64,000 bases of DNA, from the NCBI RefSeq assembly GCF_009389715.1, contig NC_052400.1:21545674-21609673 (forward strand), in the 5' to 3' direction. A program made the translations under genes and the position numbers. Of the stretch, positions 40,687-53,214 are shown in pieces. Below the pieces are notes generated by a model, which saw nothing but the letters and a program-made list of their open reading frames with translations, was not told where the DNA came from and ran no database searches. Each line of letters opens with the position of its first letter. The stretch's first letter is position 1. Source of the DNA: Phoenix dactylifera (lineage: Eukaryota; Streptophyta; Magnoliopsida; Arecales; Arecaceae).

Positions 40687-41100
40687 TTGGAGTTGGGGTT
40701 CGGGTTAGGATTGGAGTTGCTGGACCGAGCACGGAGAAAAACCCAAAGACCTGGGGACAGAGAGGAGAAACCCAAGCGCCTCGTTGCTCTCAATCCTGGT
40801 GGGACAGAGTAAAGAAATCAAAAGCCCTAGTGAAAGAAAGGAGATACCCAAGGACCGTGAGCCATGGGGAACGAGATGAGAAAGCGACGGATCACTCCGT
40901 TTTGGCGTGATAGGGAGAGAGGGAGAGAGAGAGAGGAGAGAAGCCCACAGCCATGGAGAGAGATGAGAAACCTAGGCACCATGAGCCATGGGGAAAGAGG
41001 AGAAACCCAGCGCCCCGTTTCAGAGGTAAAATAGTTTGCAAGGAGTTTGTGCGTATGTATGGCGATTTTTGCCTTTTAAAGGGGCCGCTACCACCTGAAA
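40524..41100 (+). repeat. (GA)n tract and degenerate purine-rich repeats
   Basis: A (GA)n run at about 40647-40683 is followed by imperfect repeats of GAGCCATGGGGAA..GAGAAACCCA.CGCC at about 40750-41020. Open frames through this segment follow the purine bias and resemble no protein. It may be the remnant of an LTR or leader, but no terminus was found. Confidence 0.45.
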
Positions 41101-41411
41101 GCTAGAGGAGAGAGCCAGAGGCGAAGAAGCCAGGGTGTTTTACCAAAAAAAAAAAAAAAACAAAAGAAGCCAGGGTGTGGACCCCACCATCTGGCCACAG
41201 ACGTCTGGCTGTCCTGAAACCGACGATTGGTATTATACTTTTTCAGAACGGACATAAGAAAGTCCATTATAGTCGTCCAGATTTGATCAAACGGATCGAG
41301 CGACTCCAGTTGTGAAGCGAACTAGAATAATACTAGATTCAATATTTCGGATCGATTGAGCGTAACGGGTCCCGCCGGTGAGGGCAGAGACCACCACTCA
41401 CAATAGAAGAA

Positions 41412-41505
41412 TTTTTTTATATAAATACCTTTTAAATATCAAATTTTGTATAAATATTTTATTGAATTAATATTTATATGTATACCCCGTCAAATATTTA
41501 TTTTA

Positions 41506-41554
<49 letters not shown>

Positions 41555-41862
41555 CACATACTTACTCATGCCATCTGCTGTTAAAAAATTAATCAGTTTT
41601 AAATTAAAATAATTAAAATATTTTTATTGAATAAATGTAAAAAAATATTTATAAAATAATTTCGGTAGAAAAAAAAGTAATTTTAAAATTTAATAATTAA
41701 AATAAATATAGTTTTTATTAGCGGTGTTAGAAAAATCATTATATTAGGAATATTGTGAAAAATAATATTTTATAAAAGTACGAAAATAAATAAAGATTTT
41801 AAAAAGGCATTCACATAAATTTAAATTTAAAAAAAAATATTCATGCAAAAAAAAAAAAAAAT
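41412..41862. mobile_element. AT-rich MITE-like element, copy 2, inverted
   Basis: The reverse complement of this segment follows the same order of motifs as 38668-39087: ATGAATATTTTTTTTTAAATTT end, TAACACCGCTAATAAAAACT, TTTATAAATATTTTTTT and TTTTAATTATTTTAATTTAAA. A (TA)n then (CA)n tract at 41511-41558 has expanded inside it. Confidence 0.5.
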
Positions 41863-42898
41863 CCCATAATAGAGCCAGGCGGGCTCAGAAGGCTTCTTGC
41901 GCGGAGGGCCGATCTTGCAAAGCCCAGGGATGTCACATCTCGGTTCCTTGGACCTAGAAAGAAAGATCCGTTTACGGCCTTTTTCATTGTATAAAGTTGA
42001 TTCCTGCGATTCTCCTATCATGGCATTTTCGTATATTTTTCACGATTTTTAAAGAACATTCTACGGAAACGAAGTCCATTAATCTACGTCAATAAATGCT
42101 TCACTCCATTAAGAAAGATATTCGAAGCCGAAGTCCGTCCTCGTGCTATTGGAAAGGAATGGAACAGAGACAGTGCCAGATCAACAAAACTTAAACCCAC
42201 CTGCGGAAGGAACGTCGACGTTGCCCACTTGCAGAAGAAAACGTGCAACTTTCGTTTCCAATCCCGGAACTCCACCCAGTTCTGGATAAAATAAGGTGGC
42301 GTGCCCGGTGCATCTTTGTAGATTAATCTGAATAGCAATTGGATCTGCGTCTCAAGAAAATGTGGCAAATAACTGGGAGGCTGGAAACCAAGGTTTTTAA
42401 AGCATAATGAAGGGGCTCCTTGATTAGGAGTAAACTTTGCGGGCAGTATAAGGCATCCCAGATTCTTATAAATCTAGCAATAGAAAAGAGAAGTATAAAA
42501 GATAGCCAGGTTACGGAAAATGTTTTCGCCTAAGCAAATACCAAGAGAGTGAATAAAACAGGAAAGAAAACAACAGGAAGCAAATGAAATCTTCAGCGTC
42601 CACAACAGGAAAAAACCAAACTAGAGATGCAAATCAACCATTAAACCATCTTCTGTTGAATAAGATGCAGAGAGATTCTTCATTGCAGCAAGCTGCACTG
42701 AACAGATTGAGCGACAAACCAAGGACCAAGCTTCTTGTTTCAAACACGCATCCATGGACATAAAATGCTGCTTCAACCGAGCCGTGTTTGCTGGATATCT
42801 ACTTGATTCGCAGGATCATCACACAGACCAAATATACTACCTACCAAGTTCGCCAAATTCATATGATCCATAAACACGAAAAAATAGCAAACAGCTTT

Positions 42899-42934
<36 letters not shown>

Positions 42935-43211
42935 TCGGGGCCATTTTTTACATAGAATTAGGCTGACAGCAGCTGAAACTAAGAAGCTTATAATTAACAA
43001 TGGCTTTGACTCTCAGGGTGCATGGAGCTCCATGAGATAAATGTACTTTTTGGATGCCTCCACAAACACTCCAGCATGCAGACCTCACAATTGGAGCACC
43101 TTCATGATTTACGTTTACCAAGTTTTTTGAGGAAGGAGTTGCAGAAAAGTAACCGCAGGTAGGGTTACCGGGGCTAACAACAAAGAAGCGATGCAGCTTT
43201 TCTGAAAAGTA
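41863..43211. other. Intergenic DNA and probable 3' UTR, with (CA)n
   Basis: The right part (from about 42700) is probably 3' UTR of the minus-strand gene that ends at 43212. A (CA)n run lies at 42902-42932. No other gene is recognised. Confidence 0.5.
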
Positions 43212-46200
43212 TCAATAGGACTCGTGTGATGGACTATCTGAATGCATATCCATAGATGTGTCATTGGAATTGAGGGAGTTAGAGCCACGGATTTGATTGG
43301 GAAAGACAACTTCATGGTTCCGAGTTCCACTGCCATTTAGCAAGGCACAATTTGGATAATATCCTCCATCCTGTGCTAGGTTATAAGGCTGAAGGCTGTG
43401 ACGAACAGGACTGGAGAGAGCATTTGAGAAAATCGAGTTCTTCGTTTGATCAGAGTGTCCAGTCCGAGGGGCAATTACAACTGTTGCTGGTCCAGACACA
43501 CCAGAGGAGGCCTGGATGTTTGTGTTCGTAAAGTGCATTGTGGTTTGAGGATGGCTAGGAAATTGCAGTCTTGGAGACATTGACGCATCCTCTCCCCCAT
43601 AATCAATCTCATTCTGCAAGACCATAACAAGTTATTTAACAAGTCTGATATGATGTACATGCCAGAAAATATGAAGTTAACGCCATAATTTAATATGTCC
43701 TATTTAGAAATATTAAAAAACAACCTGTTGCCATCAGAAACTTTTAAGCAACCAAGGAATATCACTTGGGATGGGGAAAAACCCCCCCAAACAATACGAG
43801 CACAAATTCCAAATGTAATCATCAAACCATCTCCCAGTACCAGTTCACCAGCTAGTGCTCTAGTAACATACCATAAAACAAACTACAATACAATGACACA
43901 ATAACACAACAATATGACATGTCAACGAGGGAGAGAGGTCACATTTACCCCTAAATATTCATCTGTCACTGTCAATAAGAAACAAGAACACCTGCCTTAA
44001 AAATGTATTTGCTTCATCATAACATATTATCGATATCATAATATAATATTGTAGCTAAAATTCCTAACCAATTGCCAATGCAAAAACATCAAGAAAGTAA
44101 CAAAAGGAGACAATGAAAAAGACTGAATATAAATTAGGTAAAATATTTCTCAAAATCTTTTTTCTGATGGAAAAATATTTCTTAAAATCAAAAGGTCAAA
44201 AAAGAAAACTCATCAAAATTCAGAAATGATCCAGATTACCTCATCAGATATTCATGATATAACATGAATTATTTCCCGGAATTCGAAAGATTTTTTACAG
44301 TAAAAAATAAGGGGAAAAAAAGATAATTTTTGGATAATGGGAAGAATTACGTCAACAACTAAACAAGTATTTGGCTGAAATGGTTGTTAGCACTACAAAC
44401 ATTTGAAACAGCTTGTGCAAACCAAATGACTGTAAGGAAAGAAGATAAATTGGTTTTTTCATCACTATATAAGGCTCACTATATCTATCATGCCGCATCT
44501 TCCTAGGCTCTCTATAGTATTTATTTGTGTTTTCACTTGGTGCCGCACATAAAACAGGGCAATGTATGTCCACTTCTAAAGCCCAGGTTGACTGAAGGAA
44601 TATAATGGATTCATGGAGCCCTTAAAATTTTAAAACTGCTACTAAAATGAGTAAAGCGTTACCATGCGAACAACCAATAGAGTTTATGTATTCACTTAGA
44701 TATGATCATTTGTTCCTTTATCTATCAAGATCAATGCTCCATAAGGCAAGCCTGTGTATTATAATAAAGAAAACCATGAAATTTAAGATGATAATCTACC
44801 TCTTGCTATTATAAATTAACAATCAAACATCTTAAACAGAAATAGTACAATATTTCATTAGTTGATCCCACAGAGTAAATGGCTGTCTAAAGGGATGTCA
44901 ACAGACAGATTCAGTAGCCCCGTCTTAAATTGTTTCGATCCGGATCACTCGGTTGAGCTTATTATAAATTTTGTATATGCTCTTGCCTAGACCCAATCCA
45001 AGGACATCCCTTTTACATCCATCCAAGTCACCACAACAAGGAGGTAATGAGGAATCTGAACATCAAAAAACTCCAACTTCTTGCTTCTATTTTTCCAGCA
45101 CATTAAACAAAATTTCAAAAATTTGTGCAGGTACAGCTAAATATCTTGAGGTTCCATATGTTTTAAAAGGAAGTCAAAATCCACATACAAGTAAAGATGC
45201 ACAAGGTTTCAAGCAACTTTTCAATTGGGATCCCCCTTCCCACTGAAAAAATGAACCACTAGAACCCAACAAGACTTTCAGGAACTAAGCAACCTACATT
45301 TTGCCCATTTAAGTGTGCACAACTGTGTGCTTCCAACAATCAGATGCAAAAGTGAGCACAAACCAGTATAACGATCTAAATGAAAATGATGGATTGCTAT
45401 GCACTAGAAAGATGCAACCTATATCACTTACTGTAAATAACTAAGAAATGTAGGATATGGATTATGTTCAACGTTCATGATTCCATTATAGTTCTACGCA
45501 TAACTAAGAAAAGTGAAGAACTCATCAAACATCATATGTGCAAGCACGTAAGACTCCTTGGATACTTTGTCATGCTAGAGATAACAGGGCATCCCATGGA
45601 ACCCTACGAATTCACCACCTTCACGTTGAATCAAAGCTCGACTCTCAAACAGAATCCATGCATCTTCAGCCTCCTAGTTTTCATAAGTCTTCTCAAACTA
45701 TTCCAGAGCATGGACAGGGTAATTCTATCTGAAGATCTAACTCTCCAGCTTTCTGATCCTTGTATAGCATTAAGGGGCATTGAAAGGGAAACAACCTTAT
45801 ACCTTTTAAGGACTTGATTAGATGACTTCTCTTGTCAATTTCCACAAACTTACAGTTTTACAAACAAAGAACTTGAACATCAGAAGATGGTCATGCTTGA
45901 GTACTTAACAAATTATGATAATAGAAACAACTAACCCACATAAAGCAAAATCCTACAAATTAAACCAGGAAATTACTATTGCAATTTATAAATCAACAAT
46001 TAGATCCATGATTGAAAAAGCTCCTGGTAATTGCTCACCCAAGGCACTAGTACAATGAATGAGTTGAGTACACAATGTATGCCACAGTTAAAGCTAGGAA
46101 CAAAAATGTGAAAAAAGAAGGAGAGGGACGAGAGAGAGAGAGAGAGAGAAAAATTTTTCTTGCTTGAGTTGTAATTACTGAACAGGGCAAAATAATACCT

Positions 46201-48792
46201 ATTATCAGAAGCACAGAACATAATAAAATAGATGTCGAAACAGACAGCAATAAACCACAAAATTATCAATTGAAAGTATACGAAATTAGCAAAACCTGCA
46301 AATAAGCAACGACTTCTGCTGCAGTCACTATTGCCCCTTCCTCATGCTGTCTCAAAATCCACTGGTAGAGTTTTTCCTGTATAAAACATAAATCTAGTAA
46401 CAGTAAGAAGCTTATATAGCACAGCTCATATAACAATCTAGAAGAGAGCAGGAAACCCAGGGGAGAAAAGCAGAGAAAACATTGCAAGTGGCATCCCCAA
46501 ATTAGAAAAGGAATAAACCACATAACTACTAGCTAAAGGTGAAACTTTGATAAGAGCTTGTCAGGGATGAAGTTAATCTGAACTCGCGAGTTCTTCTTGC
46601 TTTTAAGTTATTTGATAAAACAGAAAATCCGTATAGATGAAAATGATCTGTCTTTAGCTGAACTATCTCGTTCTTCCAGTTTCCTTCGATTCTGTAAATA
46701 AGTCATCCGGACGGGGGAGGTGAGAATATCTCGATCGAAAGCTCTACTGTTCTGAATAGTGAGAAAGATTTTTCAAAAAAATGAAAAGTATAGGCAAATG
46801 AAAGTTATTCTTGATTATTGTACCAGGAAAAGATAGCACAGCTTTGGATGCACATAAATAAACTTCAATTTCCATAAATTTAAGGCAAAACATTTCATTC
46901 TTCATTTGATTCTGGAGAAAATAATACTCTCCTTCCCGGAAGCCAACATTCATTTTCAATCCATTTCATCATACTTCCAAATTTCAGTTTTGATACCCTC
47001 ACCAAGCTCTTCTGTGGGATGGTAACTGCTCCCTGACTAGCCTCATACACATGGAAACTAGAAAGCAGGGAGATATCCGTGGGACCATAAACGAGAAAAA
47101 TATTAAGAAATTAAGAAATGATGCCAATATAGACAACAAAAAGTCATCAATACTCGTGAAACCAGCAATGGTGCAAGAATTCTGCTCCACGTCCTTTGAA
47201 TATGGGAATTACATGTAATGAAGGAAGCACTGTATTCTCAATGCTACTTAATCAAGCATCATGGGTTGGCTGCCAACTACTGCAAATGGAAGGCAATTGT
47301 TTAGGCTGATTTGGGTTTATATTGTAGGTAAGTCTACCTTCCTTGCATCTAGAATTTATTCACCGAAGTTGACTAGGTATGACTAACACAATTTTGTCAT
47401 TAACAATTGGGTTCCAAGGGAATTATCAGGTAGAAAAATTCAGCACCTTCTAGAGATTATTTTGCATTTGCATATTCTAAGGTTGTCAGGTTCCTGAGAA
47501 GAACAAGTACAATCTGGATATGGAAGGGCCTCATGCGACAAACTTCAAGCAATTGTCATCGGCATTAGAACTTTAAAGTGCATGAAATTACCATACTCTT
47601 AGCATAAAATGTTCCTTTCTCTCCTTCAACAACCAATCCAAGCATCCTTTACTTTGTATCAGCACAAAACACCATCAAAAATTACATGACATCTAGTTCA
47701 TGAACCATTCTCAGTCCCCTAGGCGATCCCACCCGTAAGCCTCTTAATTCAGACCCATCTAAAAACTTTTTTCCTTTTTCGAGCGAAAGTTTCTGATGGA
47801 ATTAAACACCATTGCTCTGGGTTGTCCAGTGTTACGATTATCCAAGTACATTCGCTACTGGAGTGGATCAAAGCTTTGAACCAAGAAAGGATCCGCAACC
47901 TCACTTTAATTTTCCACATCTGTGATTAGGCAAATGACAGATTCTAGTAAGAGCGTACTTATAAATTCATATTAAAAAGTGAAAAACAGTGATCATCCAT
48001 CACCCCTTCAATTGCGGATGCAACATTTGATATGCAAGGAACATAATTCAAGTGATCCGTAAAAAAAAAAAGAGAGAGAGAGAGAGAGAGAAAAGATAGG
48101 TGCAGTACCTGTGAAAGATAACATCAAAAGAAGAAGTGAAGAAGAAGAAGAAGAAGAAGAAGACAGAGATGAATATAAACATAGTAAAGCAAACAAAACC
48201 CCAATTTCGCCAACAGAATACAAAATTATCTAGGGGAAAAAGCGCCGCTTGAGATCCATTGAGCAAAGAGAAGCTCATGCACGAAAAGATTTCCCCAGGA
48301 TTAAAGCAAAATCGAACGACGCACGAACAAATTTTCCTTACGAAACCTAACAATTAACTGACGCAAAAATTGTTGGAATCTAAAATATATTAATAATCAC
48401 AAGCGGAAGGCCCAATAAATAAATTATTCCGTCGACCAAAACCCATTCAATCCATCAAATAGAACATATTTTTTTATAAAAAAAATTAAAGTCAAAACTT
48501 TCAAATTATTATCAACGGAACCCGACACAAAAAAGCCACACCAGCGATGGAGGGCAAACACATCCAATCGACGAAGACCAGAAGAAGATGAGAGAAAGCA
48601 ACAAAAGTGGGAGGGAGAAGAGGGTGTACAAACCAGGGCGTGGCGCTCTCCAGCCTGGAAGGAGAGCTTCTGCTGCGCCATCGCCTGCGTGTAAATCTGA
48701 GACAACGAGTTCGCCGCGCTGCAGAAGGTCAAGTACAAGCTCCGATCCACCTCGTCCAGCCGCGTCGCGTCCGACTTCCTCTTCTTCGCCAT
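43212..48792 (-). CDS. Conserved plant protein of unknown function, 213 aa
   Basis: Three coding exons on the minus strand: 48634-48792, 46296-46376 and 43212-43613 (stop TGA at 43212-43214). The introns (about 2.3 and 2.7 kb) have GT-AG ends and each exon is a whole number of codons, so phases match. The product is 213 residues. It starts MAKKRKSDATRLDEVDRS, a basic, nuclear-localisation-like N terminus. A helical region follows (LYLTFCSAANSLSQIYTQAM, then KLYQWILRQHEEG and AEVVAYLQNEIDYGGE). The C-terminal 130 residues are Ser/Asn/Pro-rich and probably disordered. The first half reads like a strongly conserved plant-specific family that I remember only as uncharacterised. A function in transcription or chromatin would be speculation. 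Confidence 0.85.
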
Positions 48793-49257
48793 GATGATGG
48801 ACGCCTTCGATTCAGAAGATTGATGGATCCACGAAACGAATCCCTGGAGATTAGATTACGGAAACGAGGTGAGGGAGAAGAAGAGACGATGATGATGATA
48901 CAAGAACAAGAACGAAGAGTGGAGGGGGTCGGCGATTTCCTATAAATTATATCCCTCGCATCAAGGTTTGTCCGAGTCGAAATCAGACGCAGCTGTCTGG
49001 GGCTAGGCGCGCGTTACTTGATCTGGTCCCACCAGCTTCAGAGAGAGAATCTCATCCGTTCGATCGGTGCATGACTTATTGGATGGTGGAGATTTCTTTG
49101 CCGACTATGGTTGGTTGTGCGGCCCGGCTTTGCTTGATGGACCGAGTCATTGGTGGACAAGTTTTGATGCAAGAGTTCTTTTCAACTTATAGCTTTTTAT
49201 GCACTCGGCCGGTGCCTAACAAATTACAATTAAGCAATAAGTAGAGCTTTATCACTT
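48793..49257. other. 5' flank of the 213-aa protein gene
   Basis: This contains the upstream region and probable 5' UTR of the minus-strand gene that starts at 48792, then intergenic DNA. No distinct element is recognised. Confidence 0.45.
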
Positions 49258-49497
49258 TATGAGGATCCATGCAGGTGTATCTTTAGTCTCATATATTAGA
49301 TAAAATTTTAAATACTTATACAGGACCAAAAAACTCAAATAATATTTTCCAACTAATCTTCTTGAGTAAGATCTTGAGCGTGTGTTTAGTTTCATGTTGG
49401 CTATGCACTAGGTAGATTTTGGATACTTGTACAGAGCCAATGAACAAAAAAAGTATATTCTGGCTAGTATTTTTGAGTGAGGTTCTGAATCGTTACA
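49258..49497 (+). mobile_element. Two fused TRIM LTR remnants
   Basis: The first remnant, 49258-49378, starts TATGAGGATCCATGCAGGTG and ends in ATCTTGAG. The second, about 49379-49497, starts at the CGTGTGTTTAG part of the same LTR and ends CGTTACA. There is no internal region or primer-binding site between them. This is the same family as 52093-52531 but older and rearranged. Confidence 0.7.
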
Positions 49498-50617
49498 TAA
49501 TTCAGCTACTATGACCAAGAGTTCAATAAGGAATTTTCTTGATTATTATTAGAAAGTTTAGATAATCTCATAAAATTTAGCATAATGGTTGTATTATTGT
49601 TTGAATTGATGTCTTTTTCGAATATACAGTACCATCTATAGAAGTATATTAAAGATGCTCATTTCTCTTGCTTAGAAAGGTTACATTGCTTGTGCGCATT
49701 GCAAAAAGGCAATTGCACCAACAAATCTTCTAAACCGATAAAACAACTTGCTATGATAATACTATGACCTTATTTTACTTACAATGTATGTAATGGTCTT
49801 TTATTGTCAAATTGCTTATTTTCTCCATTGCTTAGCAAATTAGATAGCGTAGCGTCTTGAATTTGTACTATCATCCATAACTTCCTCTACCAAAAGAAAA
49901 AGGGAAATATAGTAAGGCCTTTCATCTTAAACTAAGCCATGATCCTTAATCATCACCATTTCATACTTCAACAAAATAGACATCATAAACTAACCCAAAT
50001 TTAGGGATGGCCACGATTAACCATTTAACTTGTTTCAACCCTATGTAGATCCGATTATATCATGTATTGATCAGGTTCGAGTTCGAGTTAACAGATTGTT
50101 TTTATCTATTTTATATCTGAACCAATCTATATCTGATTTGACCTAACTTGATTGCCACCCTTGTCCAAATTAAATTAACTATGGCTAAATTTAGGGTTGG
50201 ACTTAGACAGAGGCCAGAACCCTACGCATGTTTTGGCCGACCATCATGAAGGCCCAAAATTGTGGCCCATATTGCCCAGGGCACGGATCAAGTGCCCCAG
50301 GCGGCACAAGCTGATTCGGGCAAAGTGGTCGCGTGCTGCTCCCGGTGGGGCCGTGTAGTGCTTGCTTGGATCCATGCGCAACTTCGTAACTCGCTAATCG
50401 ATGGGTGAGAAACCGGGAGGAAATCAGATTTAGGGCCGAAAACTATGTACCATATCATGAGTGGATCCAGAGTTCCGGACCATATTCCCACGGGGAGGAT
50501 ACGGTGACCATATCTAGCGGAGACTAATGCTATCGGCCAGTTGGACTTGATATGACGCCGGTCGGCGGTCGATGGGGCGTCGGATTCATGGGGCTCGTTT
50601 ACTTCCTCCGATGGAGA
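49498..50617. other. Intergenic DNA with a possible MITE fragment
   Basis: A segment at about 50006-50165 is bounded by GGATGGCCACGATTAACC and a right end ATTGCCACCCTT, resembling the ends of the GTTTAA-rich repeats further right. The rest is AT-rich. A minus-strand open frame at 50288-50629 matches nothing I recognise. Confidence 0.4.
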
Positions 50618-50842
50618 CCACTTTGTCACTCATCTTGATGCCTTCACTGATCCCATGCTGCCATGCAGATAGGGACCTTGCAATCCACCCACAGCCATAT
50701 ACAGAATATCTTTTTTAAGAGGGGGAAAAAAAAGGGCCACTTTGTCACTAGATCTCCTTCACTGATCCCATGCCAAATAGAGACCATGCAATCCACCCAT
50801 AGCCATATACGGATTATCTTTCTTAAGAGGGAAAAAAAAGGC
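50618..50842 (+). repeat. Tandem duplication, unit about 119 bp
   Basis: Two copies start with CCACTTTGTCACT at 50618 and 50737. Each runs through CTTCACTGATCCCATGC, then GCAATCCACCCA.AGCCATATAC and a TTTCTTAAGAGG plus poly-A end. The copies are close in sequence, so the duplication is fairly recent. Confidence 0.75.
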
Positions 50843-50929
50843 TGATACCCATCTTTTTTTATTCTCCATCTAGAACTGATTTCAATTGGAGTTATGAATG
50901 ATAATTTATGACCTATCTTTCAGTCTGCA

Positions 50930-51325
50930 AACGTTCCGCTTTAGGTGGATTTGGATTTGACGTAATTAGATCATAAATAGATTAATCCATCTAAACTTAT
51001 TTATTAAATAAGTTGGATTTAGCTCTAAACGTGGGTCGGATTATGACCTGCCTCGTTTAACTTATTTAATCTGTTTTCAACCTGTTTAACCCGATCCGCT
51101 TAATCTGTTTAAATCCATTTAATCCGTCCAATTCTTTTTAACTTGTTTAATAAATGAATTATGTGGATCAGACCGAGTTATCTGTTTAATAAACATGTTG
51201 GATTCAAATTTAAAATTTTGAATTATAATAGATATGCCATATATGGGTTAATGAATATTTGACTCAACCTACATCCAATTCGATTCATGTCTGACCCGAC
51301 CCGATCCGATTGCCACTCCTAACTC
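50930..51325 (+). repeat. GTTTAA-rich dispersed repeat, copy 1
   Basis: Shares an ordered set of motifs with 54205-54675: AAATGAGT/AATAGATT then AATCCATCTAAA, TTATTAAA.AAGTTGG, GGATTATGACC, TTATTTAATCTGTTT..AACCTGTTTAAC, TTTAATAAA, and an end rich in CCGACCCGATCCGATTGCCAC. The pattern is common in plant genomes and probably derives from a non-autonomous DNA element. Confidence 0.6.
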
Positions 51326-51635
51326 GAATCAAATCCAACTTTATTTCATCTTCTAACCAGATTTATTAACATCGACTGGATATGGACGTGTCACTATGCA
51401 GAAGCTATCTCTCGAATGATTGGAAAAAAAATTAAATTATAGATAACTCTGTACATAAGCTAGATTATTAAATGACACTTTTATTATTTTTATTTTATAA
51501 TACAAATCTATAGATAATGTGCTATATAACAAGAATAATCCACTTCCAGATATTTTGAACCTAACAAATTTGGACACGGTTTTCTGTTATGCAAGGAATG
51601 TTACCCACCCCTGCTCACATACATGCAATAGGCCT

Positions 51636-52830
51636 GTTGTGGTTGAAACCTGGCCTGAGGGTGACCACGCCGGAGGAGGACGAGAAGGCGCCGTCCGGGA
51701 CAAAAAAGGGGAGCCACCTCCTACACTCTTAGGGACCTGCACAAAGCCTTTGCCAGGATTTTGGCGAAAGACCCTTCAATGACTAAATTAGTGGAGTTTT
51801 TGGAGAGTCTTATGTTTTAGCGAAGAAGAAAAAAAAAGTCCTTCAGTGTCGTTGGTCTAGCCCATTTATGGTCCTTACAAAGGCGACTGCCGTATATATC
51901 ATCCTCATCATGGAAGAGAATAGTCTTGGCCAGGTGTGGCAGAGTGTGGCTCATGCTAGGTGTGGCAGGCTATGGCCCTTGGCCAGTATAGCAGGGTATG
52001 GCCCTTTACAGGTGTAGCAGGGTATGGCCCTTGACATGTGCTTGGCGAGGTCAGTTCGGCCGTTAGTGGGGTCCAAGATCGGCCGGGCCTCTTGTGAGGA
52101 CCCGTGCGGGCGTGTGTTTAGTCTCACATCGGTTATTCGCTAGGTAGATCTTGGGTACTTATACAGGATCAAGGAACCCAAATAATACCTTCTGGCTAGC
52201 CATTTTGGGTGAGATCCTGGGTTGTTACAAATGGTATCAGAGCGGACCCGGCTCATAACCTATGTGGACTAGGGGACACTGCAGCACGGATCTATTGGGG
52301 CTGACCACGGGCCAATCGTGGTGTTTGTGATTAGATTTGAATAGATATGAACCCTTAGCCTGACGAGGACGTCAGGACTTGAACGGGGGGAGTATGTGAG
52401 GACCCGTGCGGGCGTGTGTTTAGTCCCACATCGGTTATTCGCTGGGTAGATCTTGGGTACTTATACAGGATCAAGGAACCCAAATAATACCTTCTGGCTA
52501 GCCATTTTGGGTGAGATCCTGGGTTGTTACACCTCTGGCCGAAATCGGTTCGGTCTTCGGTAGGACCCGAGGTCGACTCTGGTCGAGGTCGTCTCTAGCT
52601 AAGGTCGGCTCGGTCTTCGGCAGGACCCGAGGTCGGCCCTGTTTCTAGGCGGGGCCGAGGTCTACCTGGCTCTTGGCGAGGTCGAGGTCAGCCTGGCTCT
52701 GGTCGAGGTCGTTGCTCGCGGTCGAGGGAGTCCCTTCGGCCTACTCGATTCTGAAGTTTGCTTGGCCAAAGTTGGGCGACTCCATGCCGGAGTAGGCCGA
52801 TTCATTTTGCCTCCGATGGCATCAAGGCCT
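51636..52830 (+). mobile_element. Inserted GC-rich segment, possible solo LTR
   Basis: Bounded by AGGCCT direct repeats (51630-51635 and 52825-52830) and absent from the paralogous site at about 53120. It holds a tandem repeat of about 30 bp around GTGTGGCAGG.TATGGCCCTT (51930-52045). It also has a 60-bp-period repeat with CGGTCTTCGG.AGGACCCGAG (from 52551 and 52611). Such tandem GC repeats are common in plant LTRs. Excluding the nested TRIM it is about 750 bp. No TG..CA ends could be fixed, so the class is uncertain. Confidence 0.45.
52093..52531 (+). mobile_element. Intact TRIM retrotransposon
   Basis: A 439-bp element with 137-bp LTRs at 52093-52229 and 52395-52531, both starting TGTGAGGACCCGTGCGGGCG and ending GTTGTTACA. 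The primer-binding site TGGTATCAGAGC is at 52232-52243, and a polypurine tract (GGGGGGAGTA) directly precedes the second LTR. A 5-bp target duplication CCTCT is at 52088-52092 and 52532-52536. The LTRs differ at two positions that I can see. There is no coding capacity; such terminal-repeat retrotransposons in miniature move with proteins supplied by other elements. Confidence 0.95.
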
Positions 52831-53214
52831 ATATATAGTAACCTAGATCGCGGGTGTTGGTCAGTGCAACTCCACCATGTAGGCCTATGGCACCCGCGAG
52901 ACGAGCGGTAATACTCGGCCACGACAAACAATCCACGCTTTCCTTCCAGTAAAGACAAGATTTGACCATGTCTCTAATGCTATCTCAGGTGAAAAAAAAA
53001 CGAAATCATAATTGATAGGTTCACTTTAATTTTTTACATTTGCAAAGGTGATTCATTCATAGACATAGTTTTCCCTTGTGCAAGGAATGTTACCATCCCT
53101 GTGCCATACATGCGATGGGCCTGTATGTTTTAGTAACAGAGATCATATATGCTGGTCAACGCAGATCAACTGCTGCATTATTGTTGTATGCAGGCCTATG
53201 GAACATATGAGAGA

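Noticed and set aside
44971..45817. Open frames in the second intron of the 213-aa protein gene
   Set aside because: AT-rich composition, no recognisable protein, and they lie within an intron on the opposite strand.
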